In this document: positions 1 to 9,028 of the stretch, piece after piece
Layout of the letters: each line of letters begins with the position of its first letter
Numbering within the stretch: position 1 is the first letter of the stretch
Assembly: GCA_016189845.1 (NCBI GenBank)
Contig: JACPRT010000057.1
Location: 1-19,779, forward strand
DNA: 19,779 bases
Direction: 5' to 3'
From: Chloroflexota bacterium
GTDB taxonomy: Bacteria > Chloroflexota > Dehalococcoidia > Lucifugimonadales > Lucifugimonadaceae
Translations under genes and position numbers: made by a program
Notes under the pieces: generated by a model
What the model was told of the DNA's origin: nothing
What the model saw: the letters and a program-made list of their open reading frames with translations, nothing else
Databases searched by the model: none

Positions 1-111
1 CACGAGGGCGGCCCCCCATTCGTCGGCGCTCCCGGAACCGAAGCGGACCTCCCACACCGGCTTGCGAACGGCGGGGGGCGCTTGGCCCAGATCGAACGGG
101 AGATTGACCAT
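1..111 (-). CDS. Possible tail hub protein (gpD/VgrG-type), N-terminal 37 aa only
   Basis: The reading frame opens with ATG at 111 and runs off the left edge after 37 codons. It begins MVNLPFDLGQ and then reads VWEVRFGSGSADEWGAALV. A short charged start followed by a strand-like segment and a DEW motif is how many phage late-control gpD / VgrG-like hub proteins begin, and a hub gene is expected here in a contractile-tail operon. This is inference from 37 residues and position; another baseplate protein is equally possible. A purine-rich stretch (GGTAGAGG) just before the ATG could serve as ribosome binding site and overlaps the stop codon of the 49-aa gene upstream, which suggests translational coupling. 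The gene is partial because of the window edge, not broken. Confidence 0.45.
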   Translation of the reverse strand, partial: MVNLPFDLGQAPPAVRKPVWEVRFGSGSADEWGAALV

Positions 112-115
112 GCCT

Positions 116-265
116 CTACCTGGCCCCCCCTCGGGTCCTGACCTGCACTGTGAGCGTCTTCGGGTGGGTCAGCACGCGCCCCTCGATGTCCACCCGCAGC
201 GCCCAGACGTACGAACCGGGGCGGAGCGCATAGATAAAGTCCCGTCCGATCAGCCGGTATGGCAT
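116..265 (-). CDS. Small 49-aa tail-operon protein sharing the N-terminus of the 1514-aa protein
   Basis: The ATG at 265 follows the TAG stop of the 1514-aa gene with no gap (TAGATG). The frame ends with TAG at 116-118, five bases before the next ATG. The product starts MPYRLIGRDF and continues with a strand-like segment (SYVWALRVDIEGRVLT) and a basic tail (VQVRTRGGAR). Its first nine residues match those of the upstream large protein (MPYLLIGRD) at eight positions. I do not recognise a family. It may be a small structural or adaptor subunit in which this N-terminal motif is the assembly determinant. The tight packing between two genes and the GC-rich codon use argue that it is real. It lies next to the putative hub gene. 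Confidence 0.6.
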   Translation of the reverse strand: MPYRLIGRDFIYALRPGSYVWALRVDIEGRVLTHPKTLTVQVRTRGGAR

Positions 266-3200
266 CTAAGGCACCCAGTGCCCCATCACGAGGTTTACGT
301 AGTTGTTGACCGCGGTGGCGGGGTTGGCTACGAAACCGGCCAGGCCGGCGGGGCCCGAGTTATGGATCCGGGCGGTGATCTCCGCGCGCTGCCGGTCCGT
401 AAGCCCGACGCCCTGATTCGCTTCTTCGTTCGTCACCCGGTTGTTGTTATCACGGATGAGGAAGCGGCCGAGCTTGAAGCCACTGTCGTCGGTAACGGAA
501 TCCCGGAGAATCTGGGCGAGGCGTGAATGGAACAGGGCACGCGTTACGAACCCGGCCCGGTGCTCCCCGTGGCGACGCTGGTCGGTCAGGTAGGAGTTGA
601 CGTCCGTATTGCGGAAGCCCAGGGCGTTCACATTGGCGACGACGTCCGGGTTCATGGCCGGATTGAGCAGGTTGGCGAGGTCGGCCGGGCTGAAGCCGGC
701 CAGCTGGCGCCTGAACTGCGCGGTGCGGAACATCTTTTCGATGTCTCCCGCCCCCAGGCAGGTATTCGCGTGAAATGTCGCCAGGTTCGCGGCAATGTAG
801 GCGGCGATATCGGCCTGAAGCCGGGCCTCGGTGACGGCTGCCGGTACCTGGGCTGTAAAGATGTTGTTGTATACGTCAGAGGTCTGCGTGGCGATGTCCG
901 CCAGACCGGCCACGTCGGCAGCCGTGAGGTCGTAGAAATCGCGGAACCCCGGATTCGCCCTGATCGTATCCACGGCCGTCCCGCCGATCATCTGCGCCTT
1001 GCCGTAAGACGCGGGTGTCTGAGACCCGTTACGCAGTATGGCCGGGACTTCACCGGTCGACCCGCCCGCCTCGTGGGCCTCGATGGCGGAAATGATCTGC
1101 TGGACCGGGCGTGCGAATGCGGGCATGGCAGGCCCCGAGTTCCGGTAGTCGGTATGGGGGTTGGGGACCGTCGGAGTGGAAAAGGTCGGGTCTTCCAGCG
1201 CCCTCTCGGTGTGGCCGTTGGCATCCACACGATCGTCGGTCCCCCCTGAAGCCGTCCTCTGGAAGCGATGGATGGCCTGCACAGTGCGTGGGATCGCCGC
1301 CGCGGCGACGTTGGCCGCGCCGCCCGCGGGCGCTCGCTCGGTCAGATAGTCCCCGGTGTCCAGGTAGCCCAGATAGTGAAGCCGGTCCTGGACCGCGCGC
1401 ACGTCCGACTGGCGGTTGTTGGCCCCCGCCGGTCCGACGCTGGCCGCCACAGCGACATCGGCAGGCACTGGCAGGACCGGATTGTTGAGCATGCGAATGG
1501 CGACGTCGAGAGGCTGGATGACGCCCGGAGCGGGCGCCGGCAGGCCGACGACGCGTTCCTGCCAGCGGCGGATGGCGTCGATCGTCCGCGGAATGGCGGC
1601 GTCGGCGACGGGACCCGCACCAGCCGGGGACGCGGCCTCCGCGCGGTACCGGTCCTGGGAGAGAAACCGGAGGTCGCGCAGCCTGTCCTGGACCGCCCGC
1701 ACCTCTCTCGGCCGGTTGTCGCCGCCCTGGCCGACTGAGCCCAGCAAGTCGAGGCGCCTGCTGGCCAACGCGTGCGTCGTAACGATCCGCGCACCGATGA
1801 GTCCGGCGGCGGGCGCGGGGACGCCCAGGACGTTCTGACGGAATGTCACGATGGCCGCGATGGTGTTGGCGATGGTGGCGTCCGCGACCGGGACCGCGGC
1901 GGTCGGCAGGACCGCCTCCGCCGTGTGATGAGCCTGCGACAGCATGCCCCGGGCCCGCAGGCTGTCCTGGACGGCCCGCACATCGCCCGGGTGGTTATCG
2001 CCGCCCCGGCCCACCGAACCGGCGGCGTTCGTCCGAGTGGTCAGCGCGAACAGGTTGTTGTTGAGCCGCCCTAGCGTTGGGTGGACAGATTCGACCCGGG
2101 CCACGGCGGGCGCCGCTACTCCCATGAGGTCCTGCCGCAGCCTGGCGATCGCGGCGATGGTACGCGGGATCGCGGCCTCGTCGACCGGCGCGGCCCGCAA
2201 GGGGTCAACTCCTTCGGCTGCGTGTTCGGCCTGCGTCAGCAGCCGCAGGTCCGCAAGCCTGTCTTGGAGGGCGCGAACGTCCCTGGCCCAGTTCAAGCCG
2301 AGGGTCCCGACCGAACCGCTCAGCTTGACCGGCTCCCGACCGAAGGCAAGGGGGTCGCTCAGCAGGCGGTGGGTCTCGTCGCCCGGCTGGACGACACCGT
2401 GGGCGGTCCAGTCGCGGCCGGGCACGGCCACAGGAAGGCCGAACGCGCTCTCCCGCAGGCGGGCAAGGGCGCCGAACGTGGCGTTCAGCGCTGCTTCGTT
2501 CAGCGGCTCGGCGCGGCCGGTATCCACCTGCTCGCGGAGATAATCCGCCTGGGAGAGGAACCTCAGCGCCTTCAGTCGGTCCTGGATCGCCCGGACGTCG
2601 GCACGGCGGTTTTCCTTGCCCGCCCCTACCGCGGCATCGAGGTGGACGGGGGCAGGGCGCTGCTGCGGCAGGATGCGGACGGGCTGCGTTGCGTCCACAG
2701 GTGAAAGGACGCCCTCACGGAAGAGGCCGATCGCCGCGACCGTCCGCGGGATGGCCGCGACATCCACACCAGCTAGGCCCGCGGGGTTGACGCGCTCGGC
2801 GTCGTGGTCGGCATTCGCGAGGAAGCGGAGGGCCCGGAGGCGGTCCTGGACGGCACGCACGTCACGCGGCGCGTTGGGCACCAGGGCGGCGTCGCCGCCT
2901 TGCTGACCGACGCCTGCGCCCAGGTCTACACGCGGTGGCCGGTTGAGGAGCTCAAGAGCGGGATCTTCCAGGTCGACCCGTCCCGGGGCTGGAGCGGGCA
3001 CTGCCAACACCGTTTCGCGGAAGTACGCCACCGCGGCGATGGTTTGCGCGATCGCAGCTTCTGCCACTGGAGCCGGGGCGAGCGCCGCCGGGTCTGGCCA
3101 GGGCACCAGTTCGGCCCGATAGTCCGGTTCGGGGAGCAGGCCAATCTCGCGCAGCCGGTCCTGGACGGCGCGCACGTCGGCTGGCCGGTTTTCACCTGCG

Positions 3201-4810
3201 GCCCCAACCGGTCCGATGAGGCGCATGGGGACCCGCCCGAACGTGTATGGGTCGTTCAGGAGACGGAGATTGATCCGGTCCTGCGCGAATGCCCTGAGCG
3301 CGCCCGACGCCACGGTTGTCTCGAAGACACGGATCGCACGAATCGTCTGTGCCAGGTTCGCCGCCGGGATGTTTGCCGGTACCGCCGCCGGGTCCACGCG
3401 CTCCGCCAGGTAATTTGCCTCGGGCAGGAAGCCCAGTTGATACAGCCGCTCCTGGACCGCGCGTGCCTGGGGTGCGAGGTTGACCGCCGGAGCCGGCGCG
3501 GGCGCGCCCGGCAGTTCGCCGACTGGCTGCGTGAGGACGATCCTGCTCAGGGCGAACGGAGGGTCCGCATTGAGGACATCGAGCGTGGGGTCGCCCGGGT
3601 GCACCTGCGGAAGGCGGCGGCCCAGGGCGGCTTGAAGTTGAGCGTAGAGGGCGGCAATTAGCCTGGGGATCGTAGCAGCGTTGACCGGGCCCGCCGCAGC
3701 CACGTTAACCGGCTCCGCCGCCACATCGGCGTCCGTCAGACGCCCCAGGTGGTGCAGGCGGTCCTGAACGCGGCGAACGTCCAGCGCGGCGTTGGCGCCG
3801 CCGTCCCCAACGGTGCCCCCGAGCGTCAAAGGCAGTCGCATCCGGATGTCGCCCAGTTCCATGATGGCCGCGGGATTGGCACGCGCCGGCGAGCGGGGCA
3901 TCTCCAGCTCGACCGCGCCCGACCTGAACACCAGGACCAGTTCGTCCACCAGGGCCACGCGCACTTCGAAGCGTCCGTCGGCGGCGGTGGCCGTCCTGCC
4001 GAGCTCCTGTCCGCTGCGCGCTCGTGCAATCACCTCGACGCCGTTCACCGGCTGCTCGATCGAGTCGAGGACACGTCCTCGGTAGATGAGCGCATCCGCC
4101 AGCCGGGCGCGGTGGACGGCCATGACGGCGGGGGCCTGCTCCCCTCGGGGCGTGAAGAGGACGCACAGGACGTAGTCGTCGGGCCCCGGCGGGTCCGTGG
4201 GGTGGGCCGACACGGCCACGGCGCGCTGTTCCCGGTCGCCTAGCTGGAGCGCGGCCGGATTAACGCTGTCCCAGCGGAAGTCCCCTTCCACCTCGGGATC
4301 CACCTGGGCGCTGAATTGGATCGTCTGACCCGGCGGCAGGGCCTCCTGGGCCGGGTCGACGCCGTTGCCGGCTCGGACCTCGACCTTCGCCGGGAGGGGA
4401 CCCACTATCAGCGGGATGCTCTTGCGGACCTTATCCTCTATGGAAACGTCAAGCTCGACGTCGGGTGATCCGTTCGCTCCGCCATTGCCCTGCCGCAGGG
4501 CGTACATGTTGAGGAGGACCCGCCGGTCGCCGGTAAATCCCCTGGCCCGTGCGGTGCCCTCGGGGTCAAAGGCGATGTCCCCGGTGTGGGGCGATAGCTG
4601 CCGGAGCGAGACCACGACCGGTCTGGCGTCGTCCGGAACGTCTGGAAGGTCCTGGTCCTCGCGCTTCTTTCGCCAGGCGACGTCGAGGAGCATGGGGGAG
4701 GCATCCCCGGGTGGCACACGGTCGGAGCACATGACCGTCACATCGACGACCCACTGGTCCTTGGTGATGCTGCAGCGCTTGACGTCGCGCCCGATCAGGA
4801 GATACGGCAC
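266..4810 (-). CDS. 1514-aa protein: nine peptidoglycan-binding-like repeats plus C-terminal lysozyme-like domain
   Basis: The start is GTG at 4810, with a GGAG ribosome site overlapping the TGA of the gene upstream. No signal peptide is visible. Residues 1-235 look like beta-rich modules. Residues about 236-325 resemble a carboxypeptidase-regulatory-like beta-sandwich (GRVLDSIEQPVNGVEV, then TAADGRFEV). Residues about 331-1211 are nine repeats of about 98 aa. Each opens with SVGxGGDN-like text followed by DVRAVQDRLRxLxFL, the signature of helical peptidoglycan-binding domains, and then has a helix of the type AAIPRTIAAIxxFR. Residues about 1225-1514 form a separate domain with EAHEAGG, SYGKAQM about 20 residues later, and a terminal HNSGPAGLAGF region. 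This recalls lysozyme/transglycosylase folds with a catalytic Glu and an S-x-G-x-x-Q motif. I infer a wall-binding muramidase or fibre carried by the contractile particle; enzymatic activity is not shown. Confidence 0.75.
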   Translation of the reverse strand: MPYLLIGRDVKRCSITKDQWVVDVTVMCSDRVPPGDASPMLLDVAWRKKREDQDLPDVPDDARPVVVSLRQLSPHTGDIAFDPEGTARARGFTGDRRVLLNMYALRQGNGGANGSPDVELDVSIEDKVRKSIPLIVGPLPAKVEVRAGNGVDPAQEALPPGQTIQFSAQVDPEVEGDFRWDSVNPAALQLGDREQRAVAVSAHPTDPPGPDDYVLCVLFTPRGEQAPAVMAVHRARLADALIYRGRVLDSIEQPVNGVEVIARARSGQELGRTATAADGRFEVRVALVDELVLVFRSGAVELEMPRSPARANPAAIMELGDIRMRLPLTLGGTVGDGGANAALDVRRVQDRLHHLGRLTDADVAAEPVNVAAAGPVNAATIPRLIAALYAQLQAALGRRLPQVHPGDPTLDVLNADPPFALSRIVLTQPVGELPGAPAPAPAVNLAPQARAVQERLYQLGFLPEANYLAERVDPAAVPANIPAANLAQTIRAIRVFETTVASGALRAFAQDRINLRLLNDPYTFGRVPMRLIGPVGAAGENRPADVRAVQDRLREIGLLPEPDYRAELVPWPDPAALAPAPVAEAAIAQTIAAVAYFRETVLAVPAPAPGRVDLEDPALELLNRPPRVDLGAGVGQQGGDAALVPNAPRDVRAVQDRLRALRFLANADHDAERVNPAGLAGVDVAAIPRTVAAIGLFREGVLSPVDATQPVRILPQQRPAPVHLDAAVGAGKENRRADVRAIQDRLKALRFLSQADYLREQVDTGRAEPLNEAALNATFGALARLRESAFGLPVAVPGRDWTAHGVVQPGDETHRLLSDPLAFGREPVKLSGSVGTLGLNWARDVRALQDRLADLRLLTQAEHAAEGVDPLRAAPVDEAAIPRTIAAIARLRQDLMGVAAPAVARVESVHPTLGRLNNNLFALTTRTNAAGSVGRGGDNHPGDVRAVQDSLRARGMLSQAHHTAEAVLPTAAVPVADATIANTIAAIVTFRQNVLGVPAPAAGLIGARIVTTHALASRRLDLLGSVGQGGDNRPREVRAVQDRLRDLRFLSQDRYRAEAASPAGAGPVADAAIPRTIDAIRRWQERVVGLPAPAPGVIQPLDVAIRMLNNPVLPVPADVAVAASVGPAGANNRQSDVRAVQDRLHYLGYLDTGDYLTERAPAGGAANVAAAAIPRTVQAIHRFQRTASGGTDDRVDANGHTERALEDPTFSTPTVPNPHTDYRNSGPAMPAFARPVQQIISAIEAHEAGGSTGEVPAILRNGSQTPASYGKAQMIGGTAVDTIRANPGFRDFYDLTAADVAGLADIATQTSDVYNNIFTAQVPAAVTEARLQADIAAYIAANLATFHANTCLGAGDIEKMFRTAQFRRQLAGFSPADLANLLNPAMNPDVVANVNALGFRNTDVNSYLTDQRRHGEHRAGFVTRALFHSRLAQILRDSVTDDSGFKLGRFLIRDNNNRVTNEEANQGVGLTDRQRAEITARIHNSGPAGLAGFVANPATAVNNYVNLVMGHWVP
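1177..3820 (-). repeat. Nine in-frame repeats of about 98 codons (peptidoglycan-binding-like)
   Basis: This stretch of the 1514-aa gene encodes nine divergent tandem units averaging about 294 bases. The anchor of each unit is the DVRAVQDRL motif or a variant of it: DVRRVQDRL, ARAVQERL, DVRAIQDRL, DVRALQDRL, DVRAVQDSL, EVRAVQDRL. Because the units are conserved in protein but not identical in DNA, the array looks old and under selection at the protein level rather than a recent slippage product. Unit 2 lacks the glycine-rich SVG opening that most other units have. Confidence 0.85.
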
Positions 4811-4825
4811 TGGTCTAGGTACTCC

Positions 4826-7800
4826 TCACGGGGCGTGGATGTTCACGACCACGAATGACGGGACGGCCGCGCCGTGGTTGTTGCCCGTGCCGGCCCAGGT
4901 CTTGTTCGAGGCTCGCAACTGGTAGAGGTAAAGCCTGCGGACCGTGGTCTCGAGGTCGTCACCCTTCTCGGGGGGCGAAAAGGTCTGGTCCGAGTCGAAG
5001 TCGGGCCGGTACTCGACGGTCAGCGTGTCGGGGGTCGGCCCCGAAGAGCCGGGCGGCGCGGTGTAACTCAGGTTGACGATACCGCTGGCGTTGGTGGCCC
5101 GGTTGAGCGGCGTGGCGGTGTCGACGAAGCCGTGCAGGACAGCCGGGCCAGCGCCGGGCGGCGTGAATGCGCAACGGCCGGGGTTTGCCGTCCTGACCGC
5201 GATGTTGTAACCCGGCAGGGGCGTTCCCGTCGCGTCGGTCACCTGGACGACGAAATTCCGGGTGGTGCCCTCGGCCATGGTCATGATTCCGCCGAAGGCG
5301 GTCCCGGGCGCGGAGGTGGATGTGCCTTCCGTCACGGTAATGACGGGCATCAGGGTGTTGTTCAATTCCATGACGGACTGCACCGTCTGGGCGAAGCCCG
5401 CGTGCGCGGCCCGCGCCTGCCCCAGTACCTGTTTGAGATATTGCTCGGCGCCGCGCTGGAACTGCTCGGCGGTGGGATCCTCGGGGAAGAGCCGCAGTGC
5501 CTTCCAGAACATGTCCGCGAACCTGCGGGCCTGGTCATCGGTGAGCACACCGTTGAAGGCGTGCCAGAATGCGGGCGAGTCGGCGAAGAGAATGGCCGGC
5601 TCGCAGAGCGCGTGGTGAATCTGCCACAGGACGTTGGCGATGTGGCTTTCGTTCGCCATGCCCTGCCCCGGAGCGTTCCAGGTCGGCGCAGCAGCGGCAT
5701 CCGGACCTCCGAAGAGGTAGAAGCTGCCTGTTGGGACCGGGGGATCGACCGCCGTGTTGTAGGTCCGCAGGCTGCGCAGCGGCGCTCCGCCAGCCAGAGA
5801 AAAGCCGCGGGTTCGGTCGGTGCTTCCGAATTCCAGGCCCCAGAACAGGCCGAAGAAGTTGGCGAAGCCCTCGTTGATTGCGAGGTTCTGATGGCCGATC
5901 TGGTCCAGCAAGTGCGTGCCGCCTTCGCGCGAGAACGGGATGCGCGGCCGGTTTACTTTCTCGAAGAGCCAGTGGGTCATCTCGTGGACCGCCACCACGT
6001 CATCCCAGGCGTCGATCCCCCTCCCGGCCGTATCGCCGCCCAGGTAGAACTCGTCGTCATCCCATGGGCGGCAGCTCCCCCTTTTCCGCTGCAGGTTCGC
6101 CGTCAGCTCGCGTGCGGTATCCAGGCCAGGCGCTCCCCAGCGGTGCTCCGGGTCCTCGGTGCGGGTCAGGTAGGCAAGCCACAACTGCGCTTTGCGCATC
6201 ACGTTCATGACGTTTATCGCCGCGTTGGTACTGCGGGTCTCCTCGAAGACGTGCCTGAATTCGTAGTGGTCCCGGGCGAAGTCCTTCTCGGGTTCGGTGA
6301 TGAAGTCTCGCGACTCGTCCCCGCCAACCACGAGTTCCAGTCCCAGGCTCTCCCGCCAGTCGGCCGTGGCCTGCGCGCTGAAAGTAACAGCCGGGAGTTC
6401 GTCGCCCAGGTCGGTGAGGTTGACGCCGAGGTCCAGATGCGTGCGGACGAGTCGGACCCGGTCATGACCCGTGTCGGCGACCGCCATCAGGCCGGTCCCG
6501 TCCGCAACTGCGCGGCCGGGCGCGTCGAAGCGGACGAGGCGGGCGTGTTCGGGCTCGTAATAGATGCCCGCCGGTGTGGCGCGGGCGAGGTTGTCCAGGT
6601 TCCAGAATCCCAGGAGCGAGCCGTTGGGCTCCAGGCTGTATATGGCGTTCGCTGACCGGTCGGTCACGAGGAGTTTGTCCTGCGGGTCGATCGAGACACC
6701 GCCAGGTGTCACGAAGGCGCCGGCCACCCCGTCGGGCACCGGGACCTGGAACTCCCGCACAAATGCCCCCGCCGAATCGAACTGAACCACACGCCGGTTG
6801 GCCGTGTCGCCTGCAAAGACGTTTCCGCGGGAGTCGACGGCTACGTCCTCGGGGGCGAAGGGGTTGGCCCCGGCCCGGGTCAGGGTCCGGACGAAGCCGC
6901 CATCCGGCCGGAGCACCTGCACCCGGTTATTGCCCAGGTCGGTGACGTAGAGGAGGGACTCTCCGGATTGCGTGATTGCGATGCCTCGGGGGTTGCTGAG
7001 GGCGTTGGGGGCGGCCGGGGCGAGATCGCCCTGATGCGCCAGCGAAGCGTCGTAGTGGCGCACGCGGTTGTTGCCTGTGTCGACAACGAACAGGTGTCCG
7101 CCGGCATCGACCGCAACGCCCGTGGGACCGCTCAGGCCGCCGGACAGCGGACTGCCTGCGGGGACCAGTCCGCCGGAGGGGTCGCGCTGGAAGCCGAGGA
7201 CACGATCGTTTCCGGTGTCGGCAACCCAGAGCCTGCCGTCCGAGGCAAAGGCGACATATGCCGGACCGCGCATGTGTGCCGCGTCGGTGAGCGGCGTCCA
7301 CGGTGTTCCCACCACCGTTGGGACAGTCCCGTCAGGTTGCGGAGACCCGTTAGGCGCGTACGCGGTCGCGCGTATGACCCGCTGGTTCGCGGGGTCGGCC
7401 GCGTAGACTTCCCCCCTCTCGTCCACGGCGACCGCCGACGGCGAGAACGGGTTGGCCAGCGGCGGGGCGTACGGCGCGTTCCAGTGCATGAGGTGGTTCC
7501 CGGTCTGTGTGTCCAGGCGTTGCACACGCCGGTTACCGGACTCCGTCACGTAGACGAAGCCGTGCTTCCGGTCCACGGCGACGGCTTCCGGGGTGCTGAA
7601 CTCGCCGTTTCCCGCCCCGCTGGCGGCGCCCGCCTTGCCCCAGTCAACCTGGTGCGCGTAGGCGGTCGTCGCGGGCACGGCGTCCGGTCCCCAGCGGGAG
7701 ACCCTGTGGTTGGCCCGGTCGCAGATGAACAGCCTCCGCTGCCGGTCCGCGGCCACGCCCACGGGTTCCTGGAACTGGGCCGGCCCGCTGCCCGCCACGC

Positions 7801-9028
7801 CGAACTGAGTCAGCGGAGTGAGAAAGACGCCCGGGAACGGGCCGGAGAAGACGGCTATCTGAAAGACCTGTATGCGGTGGTTGCCGGTATCCGCCACCGC
7901 GAGGAGTTCGGGATGGCCTGCCGCGCGGACGGGCACGACGGCAAGTCCACGCGGGTTGTTGAACAGCCCGGGAGTGGCGCCCGGTGCGGCTGTCCCGATC
8001 GAGCCGGTCTGCCGGTACCTGCCCCTTCGGAACCCCGCACCGAAAAGGGGGCCGTCCTCGGACTCCAGACGGTGAATGAGAATGCGGTTTCCGTCGGAGA
8101 CGAACAGGTTCCGGTACTCGTCCACCGCCAGGCCGGCGGGGGCAGTAAACGTCGCACCCGTGGCCGGATCCGGGATCGTTTCGCAGAGGGTCCTGTCGGG
8201 ATAGAAGCGGCGCACTACGGCGCCGTCGATCATGAATACGAAGCCATGGTGGTCTACGGCCAGCGGGCCGACCGCCTGGAAGCTGCCGCCGCCGAGGACG
8301 CCGACCGGTGCGCCGGGGGGGTCGATCCAGGCGCGTAGCGGTACGGGCTGTGGCAGGTCCCGGGCGTACGGGACCGTGGGACTCCGGTCGAAGTACGGGT
8401 ACGGCTTTTCGTCCTGGCCAACCGCGATCGTGCGCCCTGCCTTGCGGTCAAACCCGAAACCCTGCATGACGTTGTCGGGGTCGATGAAGTCAAAGATCCA
8501 CCAGTCGAAGATGAACCAGTCGTGGTCGATCAGGCGGACCTGCAGGGTGTCCTCGGGCAGTGCCATTGGGTTCCGCTTGCCGGCGGCGAGCGGGGTGGCC
8601 GCGTAGAAGTCCGTGTAGGCGAGCCTCAGGCTGGAGTCGACGCCGATGAAGATTTCCAGCGGGCGGTTCGGGTTCGTGGACTCGGTGATGCGCGGGAGCC
8701 GCCGTTCCTCGTCGTGTTGCGTCTCCCAGGACTCCGGAACGGTGAGCTGCAGCGCCGCCGCCGCGCCGGCAGGTACTGCGCGGTGGGCCGATGGCACCGT
8801 GACCAGGAAATACGGGTTGAGCGAGTTAACCTCGCTTTGCTCGTACTCGATCGTGACGCGAGCGTTGCCATCGTTGTCCGTCACAGGCGTGCCCTGGGAT
8901 AGCGTCTCGTCGAAGCCCGAGACCGCGTTCATGCAGGTGAGTTCCGCCCGGGGCACCGGCACCATTGCCCCGCGTGCGGGGTCGAAGGTCTGCAGCCGGA
9001 CGAAGATCTCGGTGGTCGTCAGGGCCAT
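4826..9028 (-). CDS. 1400-aa NHL-repeat beta-propeller protein with embedded zinc metalloprotease domain
   Basis: The start is the ATG at 9028, which overlaps the preceding stop by one base (TGATG). A longer frame reaching 9226 is only overlap with the upstream gene. Residues 1 to about 170 are beta-rich and Ig-like. Residues about 270-900 contain roughly eleven or twelve NHL repeats, with recurring PxGVAVD...LFVxDTGNxRV text, enough for two six-bladed propellers. Next comes a helical segment with HEMTH at residues 1015-1019 and NEGFANFF, whose Glu is near residue 1053. This is the HExxH...E arrangement of gluzincin zinc peptidases: two His and a distal Glu as ligands, with the Glu of HExxH as catalyst. 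Residues about 1255-1400 resemble an invasin-type Ig domain. There is no signal peptide. I infer a particle-borne protease or adhesin; substrate and localisation are unknown. Confidence 0.8.
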   Translation of the reverse strand: MALTTTEIFVRLQTFDPARGAMVPVPRAELTCMNAVSGFDETLSQGTPVTDNDGNARVTIEYEQSEVNSLNPYFLVTVPSAHRAVPAGAAAALQLTVPESWETQHDEERRLPRITESTNPNRPLEIFIGVDSSLRLAYTDFYAATPLAAGKRNPMALPEDTLQVRLIDHDWFIFDWWIFDFIDPDNVMQGFGFDRKAGRTIAVGQDEKPYPYFDRSPTVPYARDLPQPVPLRAWIDPPGAPVGVLGGGSFQAVGPLAVDHHGFVFMIDGAVVRRFYPDRTLCETIPDPATGATFTAPAGLAVDEYRNLFVSDGNRILIHRLESEDGPLFGAGFRRGRYRQTGSIGTAAPGATPGLFNNPRGLAVVPVRAAGHPELLAVADTGNHRIQVFQIAVFSGPFPGVFLTPLTQFGVAGSGPAQFQEPVGVAADRQRRLFICDRANHRVSRWGPDAVPATTAYAHQVDWGKAGAASGAGNGEFSTPEAVAVDRKHGFVYVTESGNRRVQRLDTQTGNHLMHWNAPYAPPLANPFSPSAVAVDERGEVYAADPANQRVIRATAYAPNGSPQPDGTVPTVVGTPWTPLTDAAHMRGPAYVAFASDGRLWVADTGNDRVLGFQRDPSGGLVPAGSPLSGGLSGPTGVAVDAGGHLFVVDTGNNRVRHYDASLAHQGDLAPAAPNALSNPRGIAITQSGESLLYVTDLGNNRVQVLRPDGGFVRTLTRAGANPFAPEDVAVDSRGNVFAGDTANRRVVQFDSAGAFVREFQVPVPDGVAGAFVTPGGVSIDPQDKLLVTDRSANAIYSLEPNGSLLGFWNLDNLARATPAGIYYEPEHARLVRFDAPGRAVADGTGLMAVADTGHDRVRLVRTHLDLGVNLTDLGDELPAVTFSAQATADWRESLGLELVVGGDESRDFITEPEKDFARDHYEFRHVFEETRSTNAAINVMNVMRKAQLWLAYLTRTEDPEHRWGAPGLDTARELTANLQRKRGSCRPWDDDEFYLGGDTAGRGIDAWDDVVAVHEMTHWLFEKVNRPRIPFSREGGTHLLDQIGHQNLAINEGFANFFGLFWGLEFGSTDRTRGFSLAGGAPLRSLRTYNTAVDPPVPTGSFYLFGGPDAAAAPTWNAPGQGMANESHIANVLWQIHHALCEPAILFADSPAFWHAFNGVLTDDQARRFADMFWKALRLFPEDPTAEQFQRGAEQYLKQVLGQARAAHAGFAQTVQSVMELNNTLMPVITVTEGTSTSAPGTAFGGIMTMAEGTTRNFVVQVTDATGTPLPGYNIAVRTANPGRCAFTPPGAGPAVLHGFVDTATPLNRATNASGIVNLSYTAPPGSSGPTPDTLTVEYRPDFDSDQTFSPPEKGDDLETTVRRLYLYQLRASNKTWAGTGNNHGAAVPSFVVVNIHAP

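Noticed and set aside
1177..3820. Nine-unit repeat as a CRISPR or other DNA repeat array
   Set aside because: Units are about 294 bases, in frame and conserved as protein rather than DNA. They are protein domains.
4874..6655. Long plus-strand open frame of 593 codons opposite the NHL-metalloprotease gene
   Set aside because: It is antisense to a gene with clear repeats and motifs. Long antisense frames are expected in high-GC coding DNA, and the translation shows no domain.
6968..8338. Plus-strand open frame of 456 codons
   Set aside because: It is antisense to the NHL repeats, and its apparent regularity mirrors those repeats. No independent gene signal is visible.
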